DNA of 64,000 nucleotides from Paenibacillus sp. S150 (GTDB taxonomy: Bacteria; Bacillota; Bacilli; Paenibacillales; Paenibacillaceae), in the NCBI RefSeq assembly GCF_019352175.1, contig NZ_JACBYI010000019.1:46620-110619 (forward strand). Reading direction: 5' to 3'. Of this stretch, positions 1-8,866 are shown in pieces; the first letter of the stretch is position 1, and each line of letters begins with the position of its first letter. The notes under the pieces are model-generated. The model made no database searches and had not been told where the DNA came from. It saw only the letters and a list, made by a program, of their open reading frames with translations. The translations under genes were made by a program, and so were the position numbers.

Positions 1-179
1 TGCGTGCCGAACAGGTCCACAGCAAGGTCCTTGGTTTCAGGGACGCCGTACATGAGCCGCATCGCACTGCTCCCGCCGGGCACCAGATCTGCCTTGTTCA
101 GTCCGCCAATGACGAGATGATGCGCTTTTTCCGGGTCCATTTTAAAAAAAACAGGTTTGCCTAAATATCGATACAGCAC
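1..179 (-). CDS. pyrD: Dihydroorotate dehydrogenase (quinone), N-terminal part, cut by window edge
   Basis: The reverse strand opens with a GTG start at 179, preceded by an AAGGAG ribosome binding site about 8 bases upstream, and stays open to the window edge for 59 residues. The peptide begins MLYRYLGKPVFFKMDPEKAH and continues to AVDLFGT, which is the N-terminal membrane-associating helix and first barrel strand of class 2 dihydroorotate dehydrogenase. That enzyme oxidises dihydroorotate to orotate in pyrimidine synthesis and passes electrons to the quinone pool at the membrane. The FMN-binding and catalytic parts lie outside the window. Class 2 is inferred from the N-terminal extension; class 1 enzymes lack it. 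Confidence 0.85.
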   Translation of the reverse strand, partial: MLYRYLGKPVFFKMDPEKAHHLVIGGLNKADLVPGGSSAMRLMYGVPETKDLAVDLFGT

Positions 180-390
180 CGTTCTCGCTCCTTCAAAGGG
201 AACCCTCAATGATGCCGGGTGAATCCCCGATTCTGTAGGTTTCTTCTTAATTTTAGCCGTTTCCGGGGGAAAAGAAAAGTTTTTTACCGGACGGTGCTTC
301 AGAGCGGATTGCAGAGTATAGTAATTTTCCTGTAAACGCATTACAATGTAAGGGTAATCAACGATAAAGAGAGAAAGAAGGATGACCGCT

Positions 391-528
391 ATGTCCACAA
401 AGCGCAAACCCCCGACATTGCAGCAGAAGAAAGAAGAAGTCAACCGCAAAGCAATTCTATGGATCGGTGCCAGTCTGGTACTCCTTATTCTTCTGATTAT
501 TGTTTTATTTATAGTTGCAGGCAATTAA
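391..528 (+). CDS. Small single-pass membrane protein (45 aa)
   Basis: A short open frame of 45 residues starts at ATG 391; an in-frame ATG at 382 sits directly on the AAGAAGG motif and is therefore less likely. Residues 1-20 are polar and basic (lysine and glutamine rich); residues 22-43 form one hydrophobic helix ending GN. The TAA stop overlaps the stop of the convergent transpeptidase gene by 4 bases. I do not recognise a family. The basic N-terminus followed by one helix predicts a cytoplasmic N-terminus. It could be chance, but the ribosome binding site and clean membrane helix argue for a real gene. Confidence 0.55.
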   Translation: MSTKRKPPTLQQKKEEVNRKAILWIGASLVLLILLIIVLFIVAGN

Positions 529-1973
529 TCCAGCCAATGGTAGACCTTGTTGGGGTTGGTCTGATCCAGCGGTGTGCCGGACGGGAAACGTTCCCCTGGC
601 AGCAGCACCTCTTCAGGCAGGACCCCTTTGGTAATCCGGACTTTCGTTCCCATCGGCACCATCGCGAACAGCTCTTCCGCATCCTCCCGTTCCATGCGGA
701 TACAGCCCAGTGACTCATCCCTGCCGATGCTGTCCGGCTCGTTCGTGCCATGAATCGCATAATTGGTGTCCGAGAGCTGCATGCCGCGGCTGCCGAACTC
801 CCCGTTGTCGCGCCCATTAGGATTGACCACCTTGTCAGAGATCGCAAACTCCCCTTCCGGTGTCCTGTCGCCCCCAAGGCCAACCTCATAGTTCCGCAGA
901 ATAATACTGCCGCTGGTTACTGCCAGGCGGTAATTTTGTTTATCCACGATGATGGTAAGCGGGCTGTCAAAAAAGGGCGGCTGCGCCTCATTCCCGCTGT
1001 CCGCTTCAATGTTCCCTCCCCCTCCGTCTTCAGCCTTGCTCTCCGTTGCCGCGGGCGCAGAAGGCTGCGGGGTGGATGACGGCGACTGCGGAGCCGGCAG
1101 AGATGCGGCCGCAGCACGCAGCGCGGTGAACTCTTTCTTCATGAGCGGAGTCGCTGCGCCCATATAGTTCCCCGGAAAAGGCCTGGTCAGCTCCGCCAGC
1201 GATTCCGGCAACGCCCCCTTGCTGCTCTTATAGGAATGCATGGCGCTCCAGAGCGCCGCCAGCTCCTCCTGCCGGTCCTGCCAGGACGCCGCCTGCTTCT
1301 TCAGCTCTCCTGCTTCCGGCGGCTCACAGGCACAGACAGCGGGATCGTAAGACTGGTATACAAGCTGTCCCTTCTTACTCTTCTCAATGGTAGCGGCAAG
1401 GGGCAGATTCTTCTTCCATACCAGCCAGTTCCCCGACCTCTTCATGGTCAGCAGAGCCGTTGCGGGAGCTGCTGCCTGGCTCTGCATAATCCTGGCCATT
1501 GCCTGGCCGGCCGAGGCTGCACCTTCACCTGCCGCCGTGAAACCGGCTGCCGCAGGTATCGGCGGCTCTGCCTCATCCGTTTCCGGCACCGCAACCGCCG
1601 GCTCCTCCAGGCCTTCGGCGGCAATCTCCGGAGCTGGCTCAACCGCTTCTCCCGGACTTACACCGGGGGCTGCCGCCGCCGGGATCAGCACCAGCAGAAG
1701 CAGCATCACCGCCAGCACTGCCCGGCGAAGCCTCAGCGTGGATTCATGCCGCTGCCGGTCTGCACTGAGCAGCCCTTTTTCATATTCACGAAGCATTTCT
1801 GCCGGTACCTTGCTGTGCTCAAAGGCTTCATATATTTCACCTGCCTGGTTGAAGCAATAGTTAGCCTTCCCATGCTGGCCGTTCTTATAATATTCCTTAC
1901 CAAGCAAGTACCATGCCATTTTGTTATCAGGGTGCAGCTGGACATAGGCTTTGAGATGCTGCGAATTTTTCAT
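525..1973 (-). CDS. TPR-anchored L,D-transpeptidase (YkuD domain)
   Basis: This 482-residue protein has three parts. Residues 1-70 resemble a tetratricopeptide repeat (HPDNKMAWYLLGKEYYKNGQ). Residues about 86-105 form a single membrane helix. A long Ala/Pro/Glu-rich linker leads to a YkuD catalytic domain (about 340-455) with the signature His408-Gly-Thr and Ser-Leu-Gly-Cys424-Ile-Arg. YkuD enzymes make 3-3 cross-links in peptidoglycan, with Cys as nucleophile. The topology puts the TPR in the cytoplasm and the catalytic domain outside, so the TPR may bind an internal partner (inference). The start has a CGGAGG site 5 bases upstream. Plain Bacillus YkuD enzymes carry LysM instead, so the TPR-TM arrangement is notable. 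Confidence 0.88.
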   Translation of the reverse strand: MKNSQHLKAYVQLHPDNKMAWYLLGKEYYKNGQHGKANYCFNQAGEIYEAFEHSKVPAEMLREYEKGLLSADRQRHESTLRLRRAVLAVMLLLLVLIPAAAAPGVSPGEAVEPAPEIAAEGLEEPAVAVPETDEAEPPIPAAAGFTAAGEGAASAGQAMARIMQSQAAAPATALLTMKRSGNWLVWKKNLPLAATIEKSKKGQLVYQSYDPAVCACEPPEAGELKKQAASWQDRQEELAALWSAMHSYKSSKGALPESLAELTRPFPGNYMGAATPLMKKEFTALRAAAASLPAPQSPSSTPQPSAPAATESKAEDGGGGNIEADSGNEAQPPFFDSPLTIIVDKQNYRLAVTSGSIILRNYEVGLGGDRTPEGEFAISDKVVNPNGRDNGEFGSRGMQLSDTNYAIHGTNEPDSIGRDESLGCIRMEREDAEELFAMVPMGTKVRITKGVLPEEVLLPGERFPSGTPLDQTNPNKVYHWLD

Positions 1974-2032
1974 CGGGGCCTCCGCGGGTTATGAGTTACT
2001 TTAGTCTTTATATTTTATATCGGCTGATTCAA

Positions 2033-2081
2033 GAAAAAAAGACATCCCCAGCCGCATTTATCGCAGCCGTGAGATGTCTTT
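2033..2081 (-). terminator. Rho-independent terminator of the ferredoxin gene
   Basis: Read leftward, AAGACATC pairs with GATGTCTT and an inner GGCTGCG pairs with a CGGC segment; a run of seven T follows. It lies about 75 bases after the ferredoxin stop. Confidence 0.8.
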
Positions 2082-2155
2082 ATGGAAAATATAAGGACCA
2101 AATTGCACCTGCACCGGGCCCTTATATTTGGCGCAGATACGAATACCCTGGGGTA

Positions 2156-2398
2156 TCAGCCTTCTTTGTTAAAAGGCGCGTCCGCAATTTTGATGGAGTC
2201 CGTAGGACATCCATCGGCAGAATCCTGCAGATCATCGAACAGATCGTCGGGAATCTCGGTTACACCGTGGTTGCCGTCATTCTCGTAAATTACTTCCGCC
2301 AAGCCTTCGTCATCGTAATCAAAAATATCAGGGGCCGTTGCTCCGCAAGCACCGCATGCGATGCAGGTATCTTTTTCGACCCAAGTGTATTTAGCCAT
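2156..2398 (-). CDS. fer: Ferredoxin (4Fe-4S type)
   Basis: An 80-residue acidic protein starting MAKYTWVEKDTCIACGACGA. The cluster ligands are the three cysteines of CIACGAC (residues 12, 15, 18) plus the Cys of the distal CPTDSIKI motif, giving one 4Fe-4S cluster. This matches the Bacillus fer product, a soluble low-potential electron carrier serving cytochrome P450s, fatty acid desaturase and similar enzymes. The length is normal. It is monocistronic, with a promoter at 2458-2486 and a terminator at 2033-2081. Confidence 0.95.
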   Translation of the reverse strand: MAKYTWVEKDTCIACGACGATAPDIFDYDDEGLAEVIYENDGNHGVTEIPDDLFDDLQDSADGCPTDSIKIADAPFNKEG

Positions 2399-2457
2399 TT
2401 CTTCTCTGCCTCCCGTTGAACAATCCAGCGCCGCAGTAGCAGCCTGTTATTTTTCTC

Positions 2458-2486
2458 ATATTAATATAAATAGAATACAATTTCAA
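2458..2486 (-). promoter_or_regulatory. Sigma-A promoter of the ferredoxin gene
   Basis: On the reverse strand TTGAAA (2486-2481) is followed after 17 bases by TAATAT (2463-2458), about 60 bases ahead of the ferredoxin start. Confidence 0.65.
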
Positions 2487-2558
2487 TGAATTTTCAGCAT
2501 ATTTCCATTTTATCCGCATCATGCAGAGCGGCAAGCGCCCAATGGAACAGTGCATTGT

Positions 2559-3923
2559 TCACTCATCCGCAGGGTCCACCTTGTGAAGATTGTCCTTCTG
2601 CAGAGACGTTCCCCGCTCCTTGTGGTTGCGCAGGCGCGCCGAATGGCTGTCGCTGAGCATCCCCGCCGTGAGCACCGCGTTCTCGCCGAACTTGTTGCGC
2701 AGCATGTCCATCGTTTTGTTAAGCGACTCTTTCCTTGGCTGGCGTTCATAATCGAACAGATCCAGCTGGATTGCGGAGTCTTCTTTGGCGGTCAGCCCCT
2801 GCAGGGTGACGCCCAGCAGCCTCACAGGCTTATCGCCCTTCCAATGCCGCGCAAACTGCTCACAGACGGCCTTGTAGATGTCCTCGGCGCTTTCCGTAGG
2901 AGTCTCCAGCTGGCGGGAGCGCGTGATCGTCTTCATATCCGGCGTGCGGATCGTAAGCTGTACTCCCGCCGCCACCAAGCCCTGCTTCCGCAGCCGCCGG
3001 GCCACCTGGTCGCTCAGATTCAGCAGAATGGGCCTCGCTTCGGCTAATCCGACAACATCACTTGGAAGCGTCGTGGTATGCCCGATGGACTTGCTCTGCT
3101 CCCGTTCAGGATTCACGACGCCATGATCGATCCCGTTGCCCGCACGCTTCAGCCATGCGCCCATTACGCCAAAATGCTCAATGAGCATCCGCTCGTCCGC
3201 CGCTGCCAGCTGCCCGATGCTGTAAATGCCAAGCTTACGGAGCTTCTCTGCCGTTTTGCCGCCGATGCCAAACATCTCATTGCAGGGCTTATGCCACAGA
3301 ATCTCCGGGACATCGCGCAGCCGCAGCACCGAAATGCCGCTTGGCTTCTTCAGATCGGAAGCGATCTTCGCCAGCAGCTTATTGGGGGCAATCCCAATGG
3401 AGCATGGCAGCCCCAGCTCCTCCATAATGCGCCGCTGAATCGCTTCGGCAATACCCAGCGGCGTCCCGAATTGCCGTGAACCGGTAATGTCGAGATAGCA
3501 TTCATCTATCGAGACGGCTTCCAGAAGTGGAGTATAGCTGTACGCAATCTGCATAAAAGCATTTGAATATTTGCGGTACAGATGAAAATTCGGCTTAATT
3601 AATAGAAGGGAAGGACAAATACGCAGCGCCTTTTGCACCTGCATTCCCGTTGAAATCCCCAGCCGGCGGGCAGCGTAGGAGCAGGTAACGATGATGCCCC
3701 TGCGGAGCTCCACGCTTCCGGCTACCGCCGTTGCTTTTCCTTTATATTGATCGGGGTCTTCCGCCTCATGCACAGAGCAGTAAAAAGCATTCATATCCAC
3801 ATGCAGAATAACCCTGCCGCTTGCCGGATAATATTGATCCACATCCTGCACAATATCCACCTTCTTATCTTCAGGGTTTCCATTGTCAAATTCAGCATAC
3901 CTCTTATTCTGCCGCAAGGTCAA
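2559..3923 (-). CDS. dinB: DNA polymerase IV (Y-family, translesion)
   Basis: 454 residues. After a 35-residue N-terminal extension come the Y-family motifs HVDMNAFYCSVH (catalytic Asp43) and SIDE (138-141, catalytic Asp140 and Glu141), then the thumb and little-finger regions. QLDLF at 386-390 is a sliding-clamp binding motif, which ties the polymerase to the replisome. It copies past damaged template bases without proofreading. The start is TTG, 11 bases after AGGAGG; no better start is evident. It belongs to the Bacillus YqjH (Pol Y1) group rather than the UvrX group, judged from the clamp motif and chromosomal setting. A low-complexity basic tail of about 40 residues follows the clamp motif. 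Confidence 0.93.
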   Translation of the reverse strand: MTLRQNKRYAEFDNGNPEDKKVDIVQDVDQYYPASGRVILHVDMNAFYCSVHEAEDPDQYKGKATAVAGSVELRRGIIVTCSYAARRLGISTGMQVQKALRICPSLLLIKPNFHLYRKYSNAFMQIAYSYTPLLEAVSIDECYLDITGSRQFGTPLGIAEAIQRRIMEELGLPCSIGIAPNKLLAKIASDLKKPSGISVLRLRDVPEILWHKPCNEMFGIGGKTAEKLRKLGIYSIGQLAAADERMLIEHFGVMGAWLKRAGNGIDHGVVNPEREQSKSIGHTTTLPSDVVGLAEARPILLNLSDQVARRLRKQGLVAAGVQLTIRTPDMKTITRSRQLETPTESAEDIYKAVCEQFARHWKGDKPVRLLGVTLQGLTAKEDSAIQLDLFDYERQPRKESLNKTMDMLRNKFGENAVLTAGMLSDSHSARLRNHKERGTSLQKDNLHKVDPADE

Positions 3924-3972
3924 CCGGGTAGAAGCCTCCTGTAAAGTTCTTTGTTACATTCCCGCGTAAAAA

Positions 3973-3981
3973 TGCTATAAT
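3973..3981 (+). promoter_or_regulatory. Extended -10 promoter ahead of cimA
   Basis: TGC directly precedes a consensus TATAAT at 3976-3981. A weak -35 (TTACAT, 3954-3959) lies 16 bases upstream. The implied leader of about 120 bases shows no T-box sequence or other riboswitch I recognise. Confidence 0.7.
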
Positions 3982-4110
3982 ATAAAAATTCATTTAACTT
4001 AACCGCATGCTTTTAAGGCCTGTTCAATCATAATGCATATGCTTTCGAGGCGGTTTTTGCACGAAGCCGTTTCAAGAGGCAATGCTCACAAAACTTTTAG
4101 GAGGACTCTC

Positions 4111-5730
4111 ATGTCTAAGTCCATTTCCATCTTCGATACGACGTTGCGTGACGGCACCCAAGGTGAAGGCATCAGTCTGTCGGCGGATGACAAGCTGAAA
4201 ATCGCCAAGAAACTCGATGATCTGGGTGTCCATTATATTGAAGGTGGCATCCCCGGAAGCAATAACAAAGACATTGAGTTTTTCAAAAGAGTCAAAGAGC
4301 TGTGCTTGAATGCCAAAATCACCGCATTCGGCAGCACCCGGCGCAAGAATTCCATCGCCGAGCATGACGACAACCTGCAAAGAATGATCGGCGCCGGCGT
4401 TCCGGCAGCCACCCTGGTCGGCAAATCCTGGGACTTCCATGTTCATACTGCGCTGCAGACTACCTTGGAGGAGAACCTCGCCATGATCGGCGAATCGATT
4501 GCCTATCTGAAACGCAAGGGCCTTGAGGTCATCTTCGATGCGGAGCATTTCTTCGACGGCTATAAGAATAATCCGGAGTACGCTGCAGCCGTCCTGAACG
4601 CGGCCCGTGAAGCGGGTGCAGACTGGCTGGTAATGTGCGACACGAACGGCGGAACGCTTCCGAATGAGATTCATGAAATCGTGTCCGGCATGGCTTTACA
4701 GCTCTCCGGAGCGTCCCTCGGCATTCATACCCATAACGACTGCGAGCTCGCAGTCGCCAACGCACTCAGTGCGATCAGCGCAGGCGCCCGGCAGGTGCAG
4801 GGTACAATCAACGGCTACGGCGAGCGCTGTGGAAATGCCAATCTGTGCTCCATTATTCCCACCCTGCAGATCAAAATGGGGTATCACTGCATCCCGGGCG
4901 ATTCATTGCCGCAGCTTACCAATACTGCCCACTTCATCAGCGAGGTTGCCAATGTGAACCTGCCGGTGAACCAGCCCTATGTAGGCAACGCCGCATTTGC
5001 CCACAAGGGCGGAATCCATGTATCGGCAATCCTGCGTGATTCCCGCACCTATGAGCATATCGCTCCGGAGCTGGTCGGCAATAAGCAAAGGGTGTTGGTG
5101 TCAGAGCTGGCAGGCCAGAGCAACGTCCTGTCCAAGGCCCAGGATATGGGCCTAAGCCTTGATCCAAGCAGCGAGCAGGCCCGCAAGGTGATCGACAGAA
5201 TCAAAAATCTGGAGCATCAGGGCTATCAATTTGAAGGCGCGGACGCCTCCCTTGAGCTGCTCCTGCGGGAAGCCACCGGTGAAATGAACGAGCTGTTCAG
5301 CTTCGAATCCTTCAAGATGCTTGTCGAGAAAACAGCCGGCAGCCCCGTCGTCTCCGAGGCATTCGTCAAGCTCCGCGTCGGCGGCGAGAACCTCTATACC
5401 GCAGCTGAAGGCAATGGTCCGGTCAACGCGCTGGATAATGCGCTGCGCAAGGCGCTGCTCACCTACTTCCCGCAGTTGAAAGACATGCATCTCTCCGACT
5501 ATAAGGTGCGTGTGCTTGACGAGAAGGATCAGACAGCCGCGAAGGTGCGCGTGCTGATTGAATCCAAGGATTACAATAACACCTGGAGCACCGTTGGGGT
5601 GTCCAGCAATGTGATTGAAGCAAGCTGGGAAGCGCTGGTGGACAGTATGCGCTACGCGCTGCTCGGTCAGATTTCGCTGGAGAACAGCAACGAGACAAGC
5701 GGCGAGCCCAGAGGGCTTGTGAATCACTAG
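4111..5730 (+). CDS. cimA: (R)-citramalate synthase
   Basis: 539 residues from ATG 4111, chosen because AGGAGG lies 6 bases upstream; an earlier in-frame ATG at 4033 has no such site. The N-terminal FDTTLRDGTQGEGISLS is the HMGL-like barrel signature with the metal-binding Asp; HTHNDCELAVAN and the GYGERCGNANL glycine motif follow; the C-terminal third is a LeuA-type allosteric domain. The enzyme condenses pyruvate with acetyl-CoA to citramalate, giving 2-oxobutyrate for isoleucine without threonine. The length (about 520-540) and the wording of the first motif separate citramalate synthase from 2-isopropylmalate synthase. No leuCD genes are adjacent, so it relies on leuBCD elsewhere (inference). 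Confidence 0.93.
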   Translation: MSKSISIFDTTLRDGTQGEGISLSADDKLKIAKKLDDLGVHYIEGGIPGSNNKDIEFFKRVKELCLNAKITAFGSTRRKNSIAEHDDNLQRMIGAGVPAATLVGKSWDFHVHTALQTTLEENLAMIGESIAYLKRKGLEVIFDAEHFFDGYKNNPEYAAAVLNAAREAGADWLVMCDTNGGTLPNEIHEIVSGMALQLSGASLGIHTHNDCELAVANALSAISAGARQVQGTINGYGERCGNANLCSIIPTLQIKMGYHCIPGDSLPQLTNTAHFISEVANVNLPVNQPYVGNAAFAHKGGIHVSAILRDSRTYEHIAPELVGNKQRVLVSELAGQSNVLSKAQDMGLSLDPSSEQARKVIDRIKNLEHQGYQFEGADASLELLLREATGEMNELFSFESFKMLVEKTAGSPVVSEAFVKLRVGGENLYTAAEGNGPVNALDNALRKALLTYFPQLKDMHLSDYKVRVLDEKDQTAAKVRVLIESKDYNNTWSTVGVSSNVIEASWEALVDSMRYALLGQISLENSNETSGEPRGLVNH

Positions 5731-5771
5731 TACGGATGTACAAGGATTTTCTTACTTTAGCCAGTCAAGAC

Positions 5772-5817
5772 AAAAGCCCCTCGCAGCCGGGAATATCCCG
5801 CATTGCAGAGGGGCTTT
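5772..5817. terminator. Bidirectional terminator between cimA and the TlpA-like gene
   Basis: AAGCCCCTC pairs with GAGGGGCTT around an inner CCGGGAATATCCCG hairpin. It serves the converging genes on both sides; the T tracts are short in both directions. Confidence 0.75.
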
Positions 5818-5847
5818 GCAGCCTTGCCGTTTCGCACAGCCGCCGGT

Positions 5848-6411
5848 TCACGAGCCTGTAAGGGTGATAATTTTCTGTTCAAGCTCTTCAGGAGACAGAA
5901 GACCCAGAATCACCTCGGAGATCACTCCGTTTTTGTCTACCAGTACATTGGTGGGAAAGACTGCCCCTTTGTATTTGTCGAAGACCTCGCCCTTAAGATC
6001 ATACATAATGGGGAACGTCAGCACATACTTCCTGACAAAACGTTCCGCGTTAGGCTTATAATCCTGGCTGGTCACGTTAATCCCGTAAATATCAAGCACA
6101 TTTTTGTATTTCAACGCCAGCGCATTCAGCGCCGGCGCCTCCTGCTGGCAAGGACCGCACCAGGAAGCCCAGAAATTCAGCAGCACCGCCTTCTCCCTTG
6201 CGCCTCCAACAGAGTAGCTGTGCCCGCCCTCCTGCAGGGAGAAGGCCGGTGCCAGCAATCCGGCATTGGCGCCGCTCTCCGGCCTGGAGGTTTGCTGCTG
6301 AATGGCCGGAACCGATTCCGGATCAGATTTCGCCATATGCTCTACCGCCAGAAACGCCAAAAAAACAATGACGGCCATCACCGTTACATTTCGCTTATTC
6401 GCAGCTTTCAT
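5848..6411 (-). CDS. Membrane-anchored TlpA/ResA-like thioredoxin
   Basis: 187 residues: an N-terminal membrane anchor (residues 9-23), a short linker, then a thioredoxin fold with the active site WCGPC (Cys85, Cys88) and FPTNVLVD carrying the cis-proline. The domain sits outside the membrane. ResA and StoA of Bacillus reduce disulfides in apocytochrome c or spore-cortex proteins; which of these applies cannot be told here, because no ccdA or resBC gene is next to it. The gene stands alone, facing cimA, and is divergent from the JAMM peptidase gene. Confidence 0.88.
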   Translation of the reverse strand: MKAANKRNVTVMAVIVFLAFLAVEHMAKSDPESVPAIQQQTSRPESGANAGLLAPAFSLQEGGHSYSVGGAREKAVLLNFWASWCGPCQQEAPALNALALKYKNVLDIYGINVTSQDYKPNAERFVRKYVLTFPIMYDLKGEVFDKYKGAVFPTNVLVDKNGVISEVILGLLSPEELEQKIITLTGS

Positions 6412-6549
6412 AGAGGGTCTGTCCTTTGCAAGTAGGATGGTTTGCTCCTATTGTACCCTCATCGGGCTCAGTTTCAAACCAACCATTATCTGCAAAAAAA
6501 AGAGGATTCCGTCGAAGACGAAACCCTATGAAGAGAGAGGGGTGAACAA

Positions 6550-7020
6550 GTGACAGCATTCCAGGGAAAAATCCAGCCGATTAAGCTGAATGCCTCCGTA
6601 CAGCATGTGCTGGGGAAGCACTTGCTGACCTGTTATCCACATGAAGCATGCGGAGTCCTGCTGGGTGCTGCCGCAGCGGGAGGCATGCGCATTGAAGGCT
6701 ATTTGCCCATGCGCAACGTAGCGCCTGACCCGCTGCATGCATTTGTCCCCGACCCTCAGGAATGGGTGGCAGCACTCTATCTTGCCCCCGCTCCTGTCGG
6801 TTTGTTTCATTCACATCCCCATTCAGCACCTTGGCCTTCCAGTGCAGATATCCAGGGACTTCCGTCACTTGGCTCCGAGTTCCAGGTCTATCTGATTGGA
6901 TCTCCCGGATCGAAGGACGGTGCTCCCCTCTCCCTGAACGGGTTCTACATCCATCGGGAGCACGGGCCTTCGGGTAAGCTGAGCTGCGAGCTGCTGCCTT
7001 CCTCCATCACGCTCTGCTGA
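6550..7020 (+). CDS. JAMM/MPN+ metallopeptidase (M67 family)
   Basis: 156 residues from a GTG start at 6550 behind a GAGAGGGGTG site. The zinc site is complete: Glu32 in the HEACG motif, then HSH (His87, His89) and Asp100 ten residues further, which is the HxHx10D JAMM pattern. Bacterial M67 proteins of this size remove small C-terminal peptides from sulfur-carrier or ubiquitin-like proteins, or cut isopeptide-like bonds. No thiS/moaD-like or E1-like gene is adjacent, so the substrate is unknown. Its stop overlaps the convergent exonuclease gene by 14 bases. Confidence 0.82.
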   Translation: MTAFQGKIQPIKLNASVQHVLGKHLLTCYPHEACGVLLGAAAAGGMRIEGYLPMRNVAPDPLHAFVPDPQEWVAALYLAPAPVGLFHSHPHSAPWPSSADIQGLPSLGSEFQVYLIGSPGSKDGAPLSLNGFYIHREHGPSGKLSCELLPSSITLC

Positions 7021-7756
7021 GATAAGCGTACAGGTCACCCAGGGTCTCTACCTGGCGCTTCTGGGAGATCTCACGCAGATAGGCCACCCACAGCTGCGCC
7101 GTCATTTTGGCATCCTCCAGCGCATTATGACGGCCTTGGATCGGAATGCCATGCGCAGCCAGCAGTTCATCCAGCGTATAATTGCTGCGGTGAGGCTCCA
7201 GCCAGCGGGCCAGCATCATCGTATCAAGCACTCTGTGGGTAAGCTGAACCTTGGAGGTTTTCCACAGAGCGGCATTCAAAAACGATTTATCATGATTGCT
7301 CCCATGTGCCACCAGTACCTTCTGGCCGACAAAAGACATGAAATTATGCAGCCCGTCGATTAACGGAGGTGCCGCCGATGTCATCTCTTCCGATATCCCC
7401 GTAAGCTTCGTAATATCCTCAGGAATGGCCGTTTGGCAATTCACCAGAGTATAGAAGCATTCATCTTCCTTAATTTCTTCCCCCACGACTTTGATTGCGC
7501 CAAAAGACAAAATTTCGTCACCATGCTGGTGGGAGAAGCCTGTTGTTTCCAGATCAAAGATAACCGCCTCCAGTTCCGAGAGCGGGGTATGCAGTACTTC
7601 AGGACGCCGCTTCTCGCGCATAAGTGATCGGATAAAGGCCATTTGCTGCGCGGTTTGCTGTGCCGATTCCCCGCCTCTTATGGACGCGATGGCGGATGGC
7701 ATTCCGCCCTGTCTCAGGTTGTTCCAGAATCCTCCGCCTTTGTTCGGCTCCTTCAT
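7007..7756 (-). CDS. DEDDh 3'-5' exonuclease (Pol III epsilon-like)
   Basis: 249 residues. After a 60-residue polar N-terminus comes Exo I, IFDLETTG (Asp68, Glu70), then VAHGSNHDKSFL (Exo II Asp) and HNALEDAKMTAQLW (Exo III His and Asp), so all DEDDh metal ligands and the general base are present. It probably trims DNA or RNA 3' ends, as do other free-standing DnaQ-like exonucleases; it is not the PolC proofreading domain, which is fused to the polymerase in these bacteria. Its ATG overlaps the stop of the DUF294 gene by 4 bases (ATGA), so the two are translationally coupled and form one operon with amt. Confidence 0.88.
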   Translation of the reverse strand: MKEPNKGGGFWNNLRQGGMPSAIASIRGGESAQQTAQQMAFIRSLMREKRRPEVLHTPLSELEAVIFDLETTGFSHQHGDEILSFGAIKVVGEEIKEDECFYTLVNCQTAIPEDITKLTGISEEMTSAAPPLIDGLHNFMSFVGQKVLVAHGSNHDKSFLNAALWKTSKVQLTHRVLDTMMLARWLEPHRSNYTLDELLAAHGIPIQGRHNALEDAKMTAQLWVAYLREISQKRQVETLGDLYAYLSRA

Positions 7757-8835
7757 GACTGCCTCCTTTCCTCTGACCGGAGCTGACGCTGCAGGGCCTT
7801 ATGCAGACGCCTGACAAGCAGCAGACATTCCCGCAGCTCGGACATGAGCTGCTTATTCTTCAGATCACTTTCAGAAATGTAGTCGCTGCTGGACAACAAC
7901 CCATCCTGAACCGTATAAGGAGTATTTACACGCATGCGCAGCGCGGTCAAAAAAGCCCGCCGGATATCCTCAAGATGCTCATATTTGCCAAGCTCCGCCA
8001 GCCGTTCCAGCCTACCCAGCGTTGAACTGTCCCATACCCCGTGCAGCAGCGACAAATGCCTGACGATATTAACCAGAGGGATATAGGCGCCGTATTTAAC
8101 ATCGAAGCCTCCGGCATAATCGCCAAACCGTTCCGTAAGCACTTGGCCCAGCAAGTTAATCGTGGCTTTGTGGCGGACCGTATTGCGCAGCACAGCTGTA
8201 GACAGCTTCCTGTTGTTCACAAATCCGGCATGAAAAGCTTCCCGCCATTCCATGGACAGCTGTTCGCTTCCGGCGACATGACGCATGTCCGAAGCAATAA
8301 TGAGATAGCGGGTCGGCTCCCATTCGAGCTGGTTCATCCAGCCATCAAGCTGCCGCTTCCATTCGGTGAATGTCTTGCGCCATAACGGCTCGGAGCACAT
8401 TACTTTGCCTTCGCATTTCTCGTAGCCTGCTTCTTCAAGCACATCGGACAACATCGCACCAAAGGCTTCAAAATAGCTTTGCTTAAGCGCATCCGGTTCC
8501 CCTTCAACAATCAGGCCGTTATCCTGATCACTCCACAATGTGGCTTCCTGTCTGCCGGCACTGCCGAACACAATAAAGGAATAGGCGCAGGGAGGCAGGC
8601 CGTAGCCCGCCTCCTTCATCTGCGCCTCACATATGTTGACTGCTGTCCAGGCAATCCGGTCATGCATGGCATTGACCCGGGACATCCATTCTTCTATCGG
8701 AATAACGTTTAACTGCTCCAGCAGCAAGTCTTGACAAGCGGTACGCCTTGCCTTAAGCTCCTGGGGCGAACCGGCCGTTACGATGGACAAATATCTTTTA
8801 TCTTCGTTCCAATCTGCCGTCTCCATCGAAGCCAC
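7753..8835 (-). CDS. DUF294 putative nucleotidyltransferase (GlnD-like core)
   Basis: 360 residues. The nucleotidyltransferase signature is FGSAGRQEATLWSDQDNG, with Gly91-Ser92 and the metal-binding pair Asp103 and Asp105. The C-terminal half is the all-helical DUF294_C region. The fold is that of the uridylyltransferase domain of GlnD, but no HD or ACT domains are attached; other DUF294 proteins add CBS or cyclic-nucleotide domains, absent here. It lies 31 bases downstream of the ammonium transporter, under the same GlnR-box promoter, which suggests a nitrogen-linked signalling role (inference). The acceptor protein is unknown; no PII gene is nearby. Confidence 0.85.
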   Translation of the reverse strand: MASMETADWNEDKRYLSIVTAGSPQELKARRTACQDLLLEQLNVIPIEEWMSRVNAMHDRIAWTAVNICEAQMKEAGYGLPPCAYSFIVFGSAGRQEATLWSDQDNGLIVEGEPDALKQSYFEAFGAMLSDVLEEAGYEKCEGKVMCSEPLWRKTFTEWKRQLDGWMNQLEWEPTRYLIIASDMRHVAGSEQLSMEWREAFHAGFVNNRKLSTAVLRNTVRHKATINLLGQVLTERFGDYAGGFDVKYGAYIPLVNIVRHLSLLHGVWDSSTLGRLERLAELGKYEHLEDIRRAFLTALRMRVNTPYTVQDGLLSSSDYISESDLKNKQLMSELRECLLLVRRLHKALQRQLRSEERRQS

Positions 8836-8866
8836 TCGGTCCGCCTCCCAACAAGTAAATTATGAG

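Noticed and set aside
4033..4110. Upstream ATG of cimA
   Set aside because: No ribosome binding site; ATG 4111 has AGGAGG at a 6-base spacing and matches the usual N-terminus.
3991..4110. T-box or other riboswitch in the cimA leader
   Set aside because: No T-box core sequence and no terminator/antiterminator pair visible.
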